Below, one piece after another: positions 1 through 12,310 of a DNA stretch of 64,000 nt. The number at the start of each line of letters is the position of its first letter. The first letter of the stretch is position 1. Position numbers and translations under genes: made by a program. The notes under the pieces were generated by a model, which ran no database searches, was not told where the DNA came from, and was given only the letters and a program-made list of their open reading frames with translations. Source of the stretch: Musa acuminata AAA Group (taxonomy: Eukaryota > Streptophyta > Magnoliopsida > Zingiberales > Musaceae); assembly GCF_036884655.1 (NCBI RefSeq), contig NC_088357.1, positions 44,107,501 to 44,171,500 of the forward strand. Reading direction: 5' to 3'.

Positions 1-879
1 AGCAAATCCACCTCGGTTTACAAACTCCATGCAATCCTCTGCAGGCAAAGAGAGAGAAAAAAGATAAAAGTGTTATTTTGTAAAATTCATCAGTTCATAT
101 ATAATGTTTTCATAATGTCCGAATACGAAAAATATTTTCCGATAATTATTAAGATATTTTACTTTTAGGTACGTTCATGTAATCGAGTTCGATCTATCTC
201 ACCTTATCCCCTATGGATCCCATCAACCTGCAATCACATAAAGAGACAGGTAAGTATTAAAGAACATATAAAAAAGAAAAAAGGGAGGGAGGGAGCGAGT
301 AACTGCGCAGCAGCTAAAATCATGCCGTCTGTCAGTTCATGGCGGAAGCTAGCTCACGCCGTCAAAGGTACCGTGAGAGAGTAGACCGCGTCAGAGACCA
401 GACGACACCACCCCGTACGTCCATCAACTCTCGCTCTCTCTCTCGCACAGCTCGGTGGACACGACTCCCTGACACACCCCGTCACGGGCCGAACGTCACC
501 GTAACGGCGTCCCGCTCCGTCTCGCTTAACCGCCTACGTGCCCCACTCAGGGGTTCGTTCACTCGCTGTTACTAACGGCCGTCAGCTCCGTCACCTGGCG
601 CCACTGTACTGTCACCTCCGCAGACGGCCGGTGTCACCTTACGCATCATTAGATGCAGTCATGCAAGCGACCACTCTCTCGCCTATTTCTGTCTCTCACG
701 CACACCCCCTCCGTCTCCCTTGGTGCTTTCCTCACTCCCTCCTTTCTTCTGATTCCGTGGCCAGTAACGCAACCCAGCTGATGCCTTATTCCCTTCGGGC
801 TCGTATGCTCCCTCCTTTTATCGTCTGCTACGGATAGCAGAAACACAGAGAACAAACCAAAGCGAAGAGAGGGAGGAGA
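1..879. promoter_or_regulatory. Upstream region of the CLV1-like receptor kinase
   Basis: No convincing coding region. The first 250 bases are AT-rich. From about 340 the sequence becomes GC- and pyrimidine-rich with many CTCTC and CGTCAC stretches, as expected for a plant promoter and 5' UTR. The last stretch before 880 (GAAGAGAGGGAGGAGA) leads directly into the ATG of the receptor kinase. Short open frames on both strands here show no protein features. Confidence 0.5.
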
Positions 880-3800
880 ATGAAGGCACACCTGAGCCTA
901 CTCGTACTCTTCTCCGTTGCCTTCCTCTTCTTCTTGGCTACTTCAGATGGCGATGCAGATCTCGAAGCTTTGATTAAGCTGAAGGCTGCCCTGGTGGCGC
1001 CCGGTAGCTCCGCCCTCGGCAACTGGGACCCCGCATCCGCGGACTACTGCTCCTTCTCCGGCGTCGCCTGTGACGAAAACTCCCGCGTCGTCGCGCTCAA
1101 CTTCACTGGCGTCCAGCTCAACGGCACGCTACCGCCGGAGATCGGCATCCTCAGCGGCCTCGTCAACCTAACTGTGTCCTGCTCCGGCGTCGTTGGCCCT
1201 CTCCCGATGGAGCTAGCTGCGCTCCCCTCCCTCCGCCTGCTCAACGTCTCGAACAACAACTTCAGCGGCGCGTTTCCCCACGTCGGACCCGGCGGGTTCC
1301 CGACGCTGGAGGTCATCGACGCCTACAACAACAACTTCTCCGGCCGGCTCCCGCTGGGCCTGGCGGCGGCCCCGCGCCTCCGGTACCTCCACCTCGGTGG
1401 CAACTATTTCAACGGGACGATCCCGAAGGAATACTCTGACATCAAGAACCTCGAGTACCTCGGTCTCAATGGCAACGCCCTCACCGGCCGAGTCCCCGCC
1501 AGCCTCAGCCGGCTCTCCAAGCTGAAGGAGATGTACATCGGGTACTACAATATGTACGTGGGTGGGATACCGCCGGAGTTGGGGATGTTGTCGTCGTTAG
1601 TCCGGCTCGACATGGCGGGATGCGGTCTCTCCGGCCCAATTCCGGCGAGCCTCGGCAGCTTGAAGCATCTCGACACACTCTTTCTCCAGATCAACCGGCT
1701 CTCCGGCTCCATCCCGCCGGAGCTCGGCGGACTCAGCATGTTGGAATCTCTGGACCTCTCCATCAACGAGCTGACGGGCGAAGTACCAGAGAGCTTCGCT
1801 GAGCTGAAGGAGCTCAAGCTGTTGAGCCTCTTCCGCAACCACATCCGGGGCGCCATCCCGCCGTTCGTCGCGGAACTCCCGAATCTCGAGGTTCTCGAGC
1901 TGTGGGAGAACAACTTCACCATGCAGCTCCCGGAATCGCTGGGTCGGAACGGTCGGCTCCTCAAGCTGGACGTGGCGTCGAATCGGATCACCGGGACGAT
2001 TCCCCCCGATCTCTGCGCCAGCGGGCGTCTCGAGACACTGGTTCTGATGGAGAACGGCTTCTTCGGTCCGATTCCGGAGAAGCTAGGTGAGTGCAAGTCG
2101 CTGACTCGGGTTCGACTCGCGAAGAACTTCTTGAACGGGTCGATCCCCGCCGGGCTCTTCGATCTGCCCTCGAACGACATGCTCGAGCTCAGCGAAAACT
2201 TCCTCTCCGGAGATCTACCGCCGGTGATTGCTGGCAATAAGCTCGGCATGCTCGCTCTGTCCAACAACTTGATTACCGGCTCGATCCCACCGGCAATCGG
2301 CAGCCTCCCCGCGCTCCAGAATCTTGCTCTCGACTCGAATCAGATCTCCGGTGCGATCCCACCCGAGATCGGCCAGCTGAAGCAGCTGTCCAAGCTCAAT
2401 CTGAGTGGGAACAGCCTCTCTGGCGACATTCCCGTCGATCTCACCCGCTGCTCTTCGTTAGTGATGATCGATCTCAGCCGGAACAACTTGACAGGCGCGA
2501 TACCGGTGCGGATCCCGGCGCTGCAGATCCTGAACACCCTCAACCTCTCGAGAAACCAGATTTCCGGCGTGATCCCGCCGGAGATGCAGCGGATGCGGAG
2601 CCTCACCATCTTCGATCTCTCATACAACCGCCTCGCCGGCGTTATTCCGGCGCAGGGCCAGTTCCTGGTGTTCAACGAGAGCTGGTTCGTGGGGAACCCA
2701 GGACTCTGTGGACCGCCGCTGCATGTCCGCTACCCGTGTGGCGCAGATGGCGGCGGTGACGGGAGCTCCGGCGAGGGACACCCGCGGCAGCGGCGGTGGG
2801 ACGCGAAGAGGGCGCTACCGCTGGCAGGGCTCGCGGCTGCGGCTGGGGTGCCGCTGGCCGCTGCGGCGGCGAAGGGTTGGAGGCTGTGGAGGGAGAGGAA
2901 GGGGCGGTCGAAGGCGTGGAAGATGACAGCGTTCCAGCGGCTGGACTTCACGGTGGAGGACGTGATGGAGTGCCTGAAGGACGACAACGTGATCGGAAAG
3001 GGCGGGGCGGGGATCGTGTACCGGGGAAGCATGGCGTGCGGGACGGAGGTGGCAATCAAGCGGCTGGTGGGGCGGGGGGCGGGGGCGGAGCACGATCGCG
3101 GGTTCACGGCGGAGGTGACGACCCTGGGGAGGATCCGGCACCGCAACATCGTGCGCCTGCTGGGCTTCGTGTCGAACCGGGAGACGAACCTGCTGCTGTA
3201 CGAGTACATGCCTGGCGGCAGCCTGGGGGAGATGCTGCACGGGAGCAAGGGGGCGCACCTCGGGTGGGAGGCGAGGTGGCGCATCGCGGCGGAGGCGGCC
3301 AGGGGTCTCTGCTACCTCCACCACGACTGCTCCCCGCTCATCCTCCACCGCGATGTCAAGTCCAACAACATCCTCCTCGACTCCAACTTCGAGGCGCACG
3401 TCGCCGACTTCGGCCTCGCCAAGTTCCTGCACCATCCCGGCGCCTCTGAGTGCGTCTCCTCCATCGCCGGCTCCTATGGCTACATCGCCCCAGGTAAAAT
3501 TACCAAACTACCATCATCTAGTAACACGATTTGGTAAATTCTTCCTCTTTTTGTCGTGTTGTTCTCTGTGAGTGGCGATTGGGGTGCGGGTCCCATTGGT
3601 TGGATATATGTGAGAGCATGGGTGGCAGAGGTCAACGAGGTAGAAGACAAGTGTGTGCTTGCTGCATGATAGATTTTGGACATATTATTAAGGATGGACC
3701 AACAGAGTACTTGGAGTTATTACGAGTCAGAGTACGGACTCTATCCATTCTTCCACGGGATTGGATTGATGGTGAGGGGTATTCTTCCCAAGTCTAAATC

Positions 3801-4301
3801 CACCGAGGGTGGCGAGGCAGAAACCCTGGGGCTCGGATAACAGCTGGTCTGGCTTAGTTCAATTGTCTTAGTTGGCATAGAGCACGGATACTTGCGTTAG
3901 AACTAAAACTACTGCTTACAACTTTGGTGATAGAGTACGCATACACGCTGCGTGTGGACGAGAAGAGCGACGTGTACAGCTTCGGCGTGGTGCTCCTGGA
4001 GCTGATCACCGGGCGGCGGCCGGTGGGCGGGTTCGGCGACGGCGTCGACATCGTCCGCTGGGTCCGCAAGACGGTGTTGGAGGCGGCCGAAACCACTGAT
4101 TCCGCGGCCATCCTCTTGATTGCCGACAAGAGGCTGACGTCGACCCCGCTGGACCTGATCACCAACTTGTTCAAGGTGGCGATGCTCTGCGTGGAGGAGC
4201 AGAGCACGGCGCGGCCCACCATGAGGGAGGTGGTGCACATGCTCTCCAATCCGAAATCACCACCGCCGCCACCACCACCCACCGATCTCCTCAGCCTGTG
4301 A
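880..4301 (+). CDS. CLV1: CLAVATA1/FON1-type LRR receptor-like kinase
   Basis: Two exons, 880-3493 and 3934-4301, give 993 residues. The 440-bp intron has a GT donor after CCCCAG and an acceptor at 3931-3933, and it splits the Glu codon of the kinase APE motif. Seen: a hydrophobic signal peptide (about 1-25), an N-terminal cap with a Cys pair, about 20 LRRs (about 75-610) including the [13 protein letters not shown] segment typical of the CLV1 clade, an Ala-rich membrane segment (about 645-665), and an RD-type kinase with a glycine loop [11 protein letters not shown], Lys727, HRD Asp825, DFG 843-845 and APE 870-872. All catalytic motifs are present. Known for the family: plasma-membrane receptors for CLE peptides that restrict stem-cell number in shoot and floral meristems (CLV1, rice FON1, maize TD1). 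The exact orthologue is inferred. The proline-rich tail ends in DLLSL. Confidence 0.93.
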
Positions 4302-7300
4302 ATCATCCTCCTCAGGTAGCAGTAAAGCTCACTGTTAATAAGGTACTGCATGGGGTTTTGTTCTGCTGCACATAACTCCCCCTCTTCCTACATGCTACAG
4401 AGCTGCAACTTAGGTTGAACTCACACGCTTTCAGCTTATACTACTACTACTACTACTACTAGTACTAATTGTGCTACTTGAAAGTTGACAGACATTAGAA
4501 TGGTATTATGGAGTCATGTGTATATGAATGATGAATTTAAATTTTGCTATGCATGATAAAACAATTACATGCATATTTATGTGCTGGAAAATGTTAATTC
4601 AGGGTTTTGGTAAATGAAAATATTCATATTTCTATTGATGGGTTTTTACATATCCATCCTTGCAGAGTTTGAAAGTAGCATATTTGTTATCACAAAAATT
4701 TAACATGGCCTACATGTCCTTCTAAATCCAAAACACTCTAAATCAAAGATAACTATCAACATGAATTTATTTAAATAATATATATAATAAATTAGATAAA
4801 TTGTCTTTAGTGTTTTTTTTATCATCATAACAAACTTCTAAATCATATTAGTGTACAACAAGTTTTAACTTATGATGACTGTCTTTGACTGTAAAATATG
4901 TCTGATTATTAGAAGGGTTAGATTTAATTTAAAGAATGCATGGAATGTTTCATCTATAGATCTTTTATTCAGGAGATGTAAGGTTGGTTGAATATAAGGA
5001 GTTAATAGAGAATTAGAAATAAAAAAGTTTTTATTTATGAACATTTAGACATAGTTCTAACTTTAAAAATAAAATGAAAAATCACATAAAATGGTTTGAA
5101 TATGTTAGAAAAACGACTGTGGTTATATGGTTAGATAAGGAGAGATAGTATTACTAATGTAATGAGAGATAAAAAAAGGACTTTAAAAATTTTACTTGAG
5201 ATTAAAAATGAAGATTTTAATGCTCTTAATTTCAACTAAAAAGATACTTTGTACAATCCTAAATGATAAAGAAAGATTCATCAATCCAAAAGAGTTGTAA
5301 CATTAGTACTTGTTGTGTGGACTTCTGAAGAACTTCTGGTTTCATTAGGCATAATTGAAACAAAGCTTTGGAGCACCACTTGACAATTGTATTTGGTTTG
5401 AAGGGAAAGAATAATCATGTCATCAAAATTGGATTTGGTGTGCAGGGAATCATATGAAAAGAGGGCTGCTTTCAAAGAAGCCAAAATTAGGTGCAGCATT
5501 TGTGGCCACTAGTGGTGGGATCCTTGTTTATATTAGAGATTAAGTAGAAAGCTTATGGCATCCACACCCCATTAATCTACCACACCAAATCAGAAGCATC
5601 TCTTGAGTTGCTCCCACTTTTCATGATGACAAACATTGCCATATGCAGCTCATGGAAAGGCATCTTTGTGACTCACAGATGTTGAAGCTCAAGGCTACTC
5701 CAAAAGTCATCATTTGCATCAAGATGAAGTGTATACAAAAAGCAACTCCAAAAGTCATAATTTGTATCAAGATTTGGAAGACTAACGTTATCATCTTGAA
5801 AGCTATCAGGGAAGAATAATTCATGGCTTAGAAATCCAGTGAACAATCCATGTTCTCAAGTCCAGCCAAATCATGTGGGAGTGGATCTCAGCTTTCTCTA
5901 TCAATCTTGCTAAAACGCTGTAGTAGCATGGCCCAGTTTATAGCACACAATAATAAGACAGCCAACAACTTTTAAGAGCCACAGATCATATAGATTGATA
6001 CTGTAGATTACTAACAGTATGCTAATAGTGTTGTTGTTCAATCTTCATTCACAGGGATTAGCCTCTGGTAAATGCCATTTCACAAAAGTTACCATATCAT
6101 AGATACCAAATTTCAGATCAAAGTTTAAAGTCATGTTTTTTTAAAAGATAAATGATGTAAGCAGTTTAGGTCGCCTAAATAATTATTTGATAAAATTATT
6201 ATCTACTAGACCAATATACTTCTTTAAAATTTAAAATTTATTGGATGAGATTTTGAATCATGAACTTAAGACAAGTAATTTAGATATTCCACAATTTGAC
6301 TAATATTTTGGATGCCTGATGTAGATGTAGATCACAAGTCTAAAATAAAATTTCTTTTTAAATTAGCCAAGATGTCAAATATGTTGGATTAAAAAAAAAA
6401 AGTCTTGGAGTTTTCAAGATTTAGACAATAATTCAAAGTGGTCCAAAGATGTTGGAATTCTGAACAACCTCAGAAGCTGTGGTTGTCAGAAATGTTACAG
6501 TACAATTAACCTCAATATTGTGACAATAATTCAGTGTGTTAACAGTTTAGCTTGACAGTTTGGTCATCTAGCACTTGCTTAAATGAAGCTAGCTAGATCT
6601 AACAAGTAGAAACACTTGGTACATTTTGGGATCATGATGTTGAAGTGTTACTTTAGGCCATAGAACAAATTAATATGATATGAGCCCTACTAACATGCCA
6701 TGCATGCACAGCATTAATTATTGATGGACTTCTTATAGGAGATAATGATATAATATGAACAGTGGACACAGAAATACTTGAAAAAGAAGATAATTGAGGA
6801 TAGATAGTTATCTGTGGAGCAGATGTTTGCAGACAACATATGTGAGAGTCATCTTCATCCCACCTAACATGTTGACAAAGTGAGAGTTAGGTGGGCTTGG
6901 GAAAAGGACCTTCCAATTTCTTCTGTGTTGCTCTTTCAGTTTGGGACTCTGGAGTTGCTGTCTTGACAGTCATCCTGAATCATCCATGTGAATCATTGCA
7001 ATGAACTTAGTCACCTGGAGCTTTCATGTCAGCAAAAAAAAAAAAAATCACTTTGAGATGATTTACATGTAAGATATTATTGAGATTATCAGTGATAAAC
7101 AAGTACAAAAATATATATTATTGAGATTATCAGTGAGTTCTTCCAATGAAAGATCATTGGTCCACTCTCATCCTTGTCTCTAATTTATTAAAGTGTATTA
7201 TTATTAAGTTGCAATCAGACATAAGCTAAGACAACAACAGATAGATGTCAGCATTGTCTTTCATGAATTCATGATCCAGCTGAATAAAGACACCAGGATT

Positions 7301-8091
7301 TCTACTGGCTGTGTTGTTTACAATAGTGTTCACTGTGGATCTTTCTTTCTTGTGGTGGTCCATCGAGGATGATCCCATCTATCATGGGTGGGAATCCTGC
7401 AAAAGACCAGTGAGGATTCCTTCTCTTTTAAATAACATCTCACCTCCCTGACTTGGTTTCTTCTGATCCTCATGGGACCCTTCCGGACAGAAGCAGCAAG
7501 AAAAAGACATGGACAACCTCATGTTCCTTGAGGAGAAATGGAGGATTTTTGGTGCTTTCGACATTGTATTTGTCTGTGGTAGAGGTCTTTTAGCTGTTGG
7601 CTCTTCCTCACAGCTAACAAATGAAAGCATCAAGGATGAAGCCTCCCACATGGATGTCTCCCTCAGCTCCTCAATTTGGTCACCTACCCTTCTCACCATC
7701 CAGCTTCTCCTCTTCTCTCTTATCCATAGAGTCACATGCACCAAAGGATTGGGCCAGGGCAACCCCATTTGGACACAACAAGATCCCTTGCTTAACTAGT
7801 TAGATCCCAAATATAGGAGGAGTACAGTGGTTTGACAATGACGATGTTTGATTTCTCTTTCCTTGTATTTTTGGTCTTCATTTGCTTACTGGCAATCCCT
7901 CGGATTAAAGCATTTACAAGATAGAAATGGTTTACAAACAGAGCAGTACTCCAGATGGAGAAAGATTACAACAGAGCTTCTTAAGACACAGCATCTTCTC
8001 TCCATTTGTTTTCCTTCTTAAGCTGTTTCCAGTACTTGCACCACTTATTCCTTGCTCCGCTGCAGCTGACACAAAGCACAGAGCTCTCCTC
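4302..8091. other. AT-rich intergenic region between receptor kinase and MYB
   Basis: The first part is presumably the 3' UTR of the receptor kinase. It includes a TAC/ACT trinucleotide run at about 4439-4461. A LINE remnant is listed separately at about 5066-5240. The remainder shows only short frames with no recognisable protein. At 7382-7799 two fairly long open frames overlap on opposite strands (128 residues minus, 96 residues plus); neither resembles a known family. The stretch just above 8091 should carry the 3' UTR of the MYB gene, which reads leftwards. Confidence 0.4.
5066..5240 (+). mobile_element. Degenerate LINE (non-LTR retrotransposon) remnant
   Basis: Translating this stretch in pieces gives KWFEYVRK and then RDKKRTLKILLEIK. 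These line up with the conserved end of plant LINE reverse transcriptases, where a WFGHVxRRP block is followed by GRPKKTLxEVIxxDL. The reading frame is not continuous and the base composition has drifted to AT-rich, so this is an old dead copy. Boundaries are approximate and no poly-A tail or target duplication was identified. Confidence 0.5.
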
Positions 8092-8754
8092 TTAGATGGG
8101 GTGCAAACGAGATTGTTGGAACGGAGGGCTTATGCAAAGCTCCAAGTTGAGGTCTGGACACTTCGGTGGTCGATGGTGCTGCCGCCGTGCCGATGTCTCC
8201 TCCTCGCCGCTCCTCTCCTGCTCACGTCCAAAACCAGCAGCCTTCTCCTCTGTTCTCCCGACGGAGACGGCGGTTATGGTCGCGGCGCTGTCGTGGATCG
8301 GCCGGTGGGTGGCAGGATCCACCCCCATGCTCAGCAGCTTCTTCCTGATGTGCGTGTTCCAGTAGTTCTTGATCTCGTTGTCCGTTCTCCCAGGTAACTT
8401 TCCGGCGATCAGAGACCATCTGTTCCATGTGAAGGCAACAGGCAGTCAGCCTCCGCTGCATGGCGTCAGAGCTGAGGAGAGTCGCACTTACTTGTTACCG
8501 AGAAGGCTGTGGAGCTTGATGATGAGCTCGTCTTCCTCCTCGGTGAAGTTTCCACGCTTGAGGTCGGGCCGAAGGTAGTTGATCCACCGGAGGCGGCAGC
8601 TCTTGCCGCAGCGGAGAAGACCAGCGGCCTTGGGGAGCGAGCGCCAGCAGCCCTCGCCGTGGGCTCCGATGTAGGCGATGAGGCGGTCGTCTTCCTCCTT
8701 GGTCCACGCTCCCTTGTTGGTGTGCGCTCTCTCGCAGCACGGAGACCTTCCCAT
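8092..8754 (-). CDS. R2R3-MYB transcription factor, subgroup 4 repressor type
   Basis: Two exons on the minus strand, 8754-8492 and 8419-8092, are joined across a 72-bp intron (8420-8491; AACAA|GTAAGT...AACAG|ATGG) and give 196 residues. The start [11 protein letters not shown] and the R2 and R3 repeats (about 14-115) with their regular tryptophans are diagnostic. The single intron falls after LLGN within the R3 repeat. Downstream lie [11 protein letters not shown] (C1-like motif) and [10 protein letters not shown], an LxLxL EAR repression motif. Known: subgroup-4 MYBs such as AtMYB4, ZmMYB31 and ZmMYB42 repress phenylpropanoid, lignin or flavonoid genes. Unusual: the protein is shorter than typical members (about 230-280) and ends [11 protein letters not shown] soon after the EAR motif. 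The bHLH-contact pattern ends in Lys where the consensus has Arg. Confidence 0.92.
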
Positions 8755-8837
8755 GACCCTCCGATGGTCTTCTCCTGACTTCAACCTCTTGGCCGCAACT
8801 AGAGTTTGGGTGTTGTGTGTAAGAGGAAGAGGAGGGG

Positions 8838-8906
8838 CGGCCCGCGGGGGGGGGAGGTGGGGGGGTGTGTGTGTGGAAGGGGAGGGTGGGGAGTTGGGGA
8901 AGGGAG
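8838..8906 (+). promoter_or_regulatory. G-run tract in the MYB 5' leader (G-quadruplex candidate)
   Basis: Between the MYB start codon (8754) and a TATTTATA box-like sequence near 8925-8932 (minus strand), the plus strand carries closely spaced runs of G, including runs of eight and seven, broken by a short TG repeat. The G-rich strand is the template strand of the MYB gene, so the RNA leader would be C-rich. A quadruplex on the template could slow or shape initiation; this is inference from composition only. Confidence 0.4.
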
Positions 8907-11900
8907 AAAGTGAAACAGGAAGGTATAAATACATAGAGGAGTTTGACTTTGACTTTTACATCTCACTCATGTAATGTGCATATATTTTGTATAAGAATAC
9001 ATATAATGTCATTGGAATATGCATTCATAGTATTGGCAAAATATAAAAGAGAATTAATTATTAATGCGAAGTTAGTTTAAAATAATAATATGAGATTGAG
9101 AAGTATATATTCAGATTAATTTAATTTGATGGGATACTAATATAGGTATCCATATGAGATGGTTTGTCTAATGCTAAAATCAGTGATAAAAAATATAAAA
9201 AAAATAGATAGAGGTGGATGCTTTAAGGGGAATGTATTCAACGTGTAATACTACCGATCTTTCCTCCAAGTCTTTTGATGTCAAGCAATTTATATGATAC
9301 AAATAATTGATATGGAATAAATAGAGTGAATATCTTAGTGATGCACGCGAGAGCTCACATCTCGCCCTCACCCCCCATTATAGCCCCTGTCTATCCGGAT
9401 CCCTAGGGGCCACATGAGCCAATCATATGGAACATTAATCTCCGAGAAGCTTAATCTCTTAATTATTTCTTTTTTTTGAGTCATTAGTCGTAAGTGACTT
9501 ATTAATCATGATTTTAGGATGGCTCACATATTCGATTGTAAAGAATATTAATCTCAAGTGTTGTGACCCAATCCTTTTTTCCAGACATCTAATATCAGGG
9601 ACGTCTCTTATTTATCCCAAACAAACTCTAATCTTAACAAACAATACTCTTATAGTTATTTTTTCCTGATGTAACCCTTAGAGAGACGTGCTTACTAACC
9701 ATCGACATAAATGAGCCTATCGACAATATGAAGGGTTCCCCGACCAATGACCGATCACTCTTCATCGGTCGCTTCGGTATAAAAGCCTAACCCTAAAGTT
9801 TAGAGAGGCACTATTTCTATTACTATCACCACTTTACTAACTTTATCATCGAAGAGATCGGGTTATAAATATTCTCTTAATGCTGACCACTAGTATAGAG
9901 ATCTCAACGAAATATAAGTGCACCTCGAGACGATAACAAACCCGCTTTTGATGAGCGAGCAACACCTTGGGGGCTGTCATTTAGAGTCTCTTTCCATTTC
10001 AATCTTCTCATGTGACTTCTCACGGCCTCAACGGTCTCGTATCTTTCGAATTAAATAAAGTTGTCACTACCCATCAATAATATCGACACAACAACAAATA
10101 TAAATATAATTGAATAGTTTGGTTACTTGTCTGATATAGACTCCATTAAAGAAATCTTTGATAGCTAACTTACCTTATTTGGATGATTAATTGTGCACTG
10201 TACAACCCCATATATGACATATAGGTAGGGAGTCTCCCATGTGAGGCATGTCCTCCTCACAAGATATCTTTCCTTTAAGAGATCGATAAGGACCCACATA
10301 ATTACTCATTTATTATTATTTTTTGTCAAATCATTTATCTTGTGATTGAATGTTGCGTCCAAATAATTCGATATGCTTCTACCTATCTAGATTTTGAAGT
10401 TAAATTTAATGATATTTGGGGAAGAGGAAACATATCATATCAAATTAATGCTACTAGAATTCAAGAGCAAGCAAAGTACAAAAAGTAAGATATTTATTTA
10501 TATGGTAAATAATAATTTTATTCATATACTAAGCTCCACCAACTTTGTTATATTCTTCTAATTTGTCTTAGTATGCATACACTGATTATATATTATGCTA
10601 TAATTATAAAATTTTATTCATTATGTCCATTGTAATCAACTTGTAAGTCCTTAGCATTTATAAAAAACGCAATTGCATATCATAATTCTCATTTAATTTT
10701 TCCTAACAAAATATGTTATAAAAATTATTAAATACAATGTTTATTTAGTTGATTAAATAATTAGATATGGTATTAACCGTTATATGTATGTATCTTTAGA
10801 ACTATGTCACATATTTTATAAAATTTTATTTTTAATCTTTTATCTTTATGACATGCTTGATATTTTTTTTTTAAATTTTATTATAAATAATAACTGAAGA
10901 AGGTAAAATTTGAGCTCAAGCAATATCAAAATCAAAATATTTATTTAACATATACTAACATATTGCATTTGCATATTATTATAAACATAAATTCAAGTGG
11001 AAAATATAAACAAATTTGTGACTTTTTAGTATAATGATAATTATTTATTTCAATTAAAGTTTGTGAATCTAAGATGAAATAATTTTATTTTAGTTAAAAT
11101 TTGTGAGCAGAATTATTAGGATAAGTCACCAAGGAGAAATTTACTTTAAATTTTCAGTCAATGTAAAAAAAAAAAGATCCATCTTAGAGTTTTCATAATA
11201 ATGCACTTAGAAAGCTAAAGAAAATTGAAGAAAAATACACACATAGATAGCCATTTAAATAATTAGCTTGATTTGATTAAGCCACTTTAATGTTTGGAAT
11301 GCCTTTAGATGTGTTCAAGACTACGTGGACTCGTCAACATACCTAATGGTCGCAACGCGGACGCTTTGTTGAGATGCTTCTTGGCTAAGTTAACTACAAA
11401 ATGGCCACGTTTATATACGTGTTTTTTTGGATTTTTTTTTTATTTTTTTCGAAGGATAAATGGACATTTTCGCAAGTTATTATTATTTTTAAGATGGCCA
11501 CATCATACATGTTTTTTCGAGATGCTTTTTTCCTTGAGAACGATGTTTTCCTTGAGAATTCATCCAAGAAAAATGATATTTTATCAAAATATTTTTATTA
11601 TTAATTTTTTTTATCGAATGACATCCCCATATTCAATGGGTATTTATTTTCTAATATTTTCAGACTTTTACTGTTATTTAAAAAAAAAATCTAATTTCGA
11701 TATTAAGTCTCATAAATTTTTTAAAAATAAATGAAATATTAATCATCTTTTAAGTTATTCTGTGAAATCTTTAGTTGATTTAGTGAAAATTGATTAAGTT
11801 ACATTCAAAATTAAACTAGATTATATTTGATTCTTTTAATTATATTTTTTAAAAAATTAATATTAATCATGCAAATTTAAATTGATTTGATAAAAATTAA

Positions 11901-12310
11901 TCAACTTACAGTCGAAATTAAATTAAGTTATATTCGAATTACACTAATTTATATTTAATTTAATTTTTTTTATAAAAAATATTTTTAGATTTAAATGAAT
12001 ATGGGACTTCATCCGATAAAAAAATTAATATGCGGTTTTTCTCGATAAATACCTAATAAAAATCATTTAAATGTGTGTCACAATTCACAAAATTCCAAAT
12101 AATCGGTGCCATAACGCCGTTAACGTCCCCCTCCGATTGGCTTCGTCACGGCTTGCAACGTGGCACACATCGAGGGGATGAGAACGGCGGTTGCAAGACG
12201 GTGCTCGTCTTAAACCGTCTTTCGTAACTGCAGTCGTGCCAATTCGCCTTGCCATTGCTTCCCGCAGGCCCTCTCTCTCTCTCGTCTCTCTCTTCCATTG
12301 CCTACCCTAA
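8907..12310. other. AT-rich intergenic region with LTR-like remnant, ending in the seipin promoter
   Basis: Mostly AT-rich DNA without genes. A probable LTR remnant is listed separately. A 141-residue open frame at 11309-11734 is made of low-complexity Phe/Tyr/Lys and looks like chance in AT-rich DNA. From about 12100 the composition turns GC-rich (CCGTTAACGTCCCCCTCCG and onward), with a CT-rich leader just before the seipin ATG at 12311. That marks the promoter and 5' UTR of seipin. Confidence 0.45.
9550..10180 (+). mobile_element. Probable LTR remnant of a gypsy-type retrotransposon
   Basis: The stretch contains a promoter-like GGTATAAAAGCCTAACCC at about 9777, followed by TTTATCATCGAAGAGATCGGG and, further on, CTTGGGGGCTGTCATTTAG. 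This layout resembles LTRs of plant Ty3-gypsy elements. No second LTR, primer-binding site or coding domain was found nearby, so it would be a solo or eroded LTR. Boundaries are rough; recognition rests on general LTR style rather than an alignment. Confidence 0.35.

Noticed and set aside
2730..3449. Several long frames of about 180-220 residues on both strands over the receptor kinase
   Set aside because: Shadows of the GC-rich kinase exon; the sense frame carries all kinase motifs.
7382..7799. Overlapping open frames of 128 (minus) and 96 (plus) residues
   Set aside because: Both strands are open at once and neither product resembles a family; kept only as a note in the intergenic entry.
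11309..11734. 141-residue open frame on the plus strand
   Set aside because: Phe/Tyr/Lys-rich low-complexity translation of T- and A-rich DNA; no domain, no splice partners.
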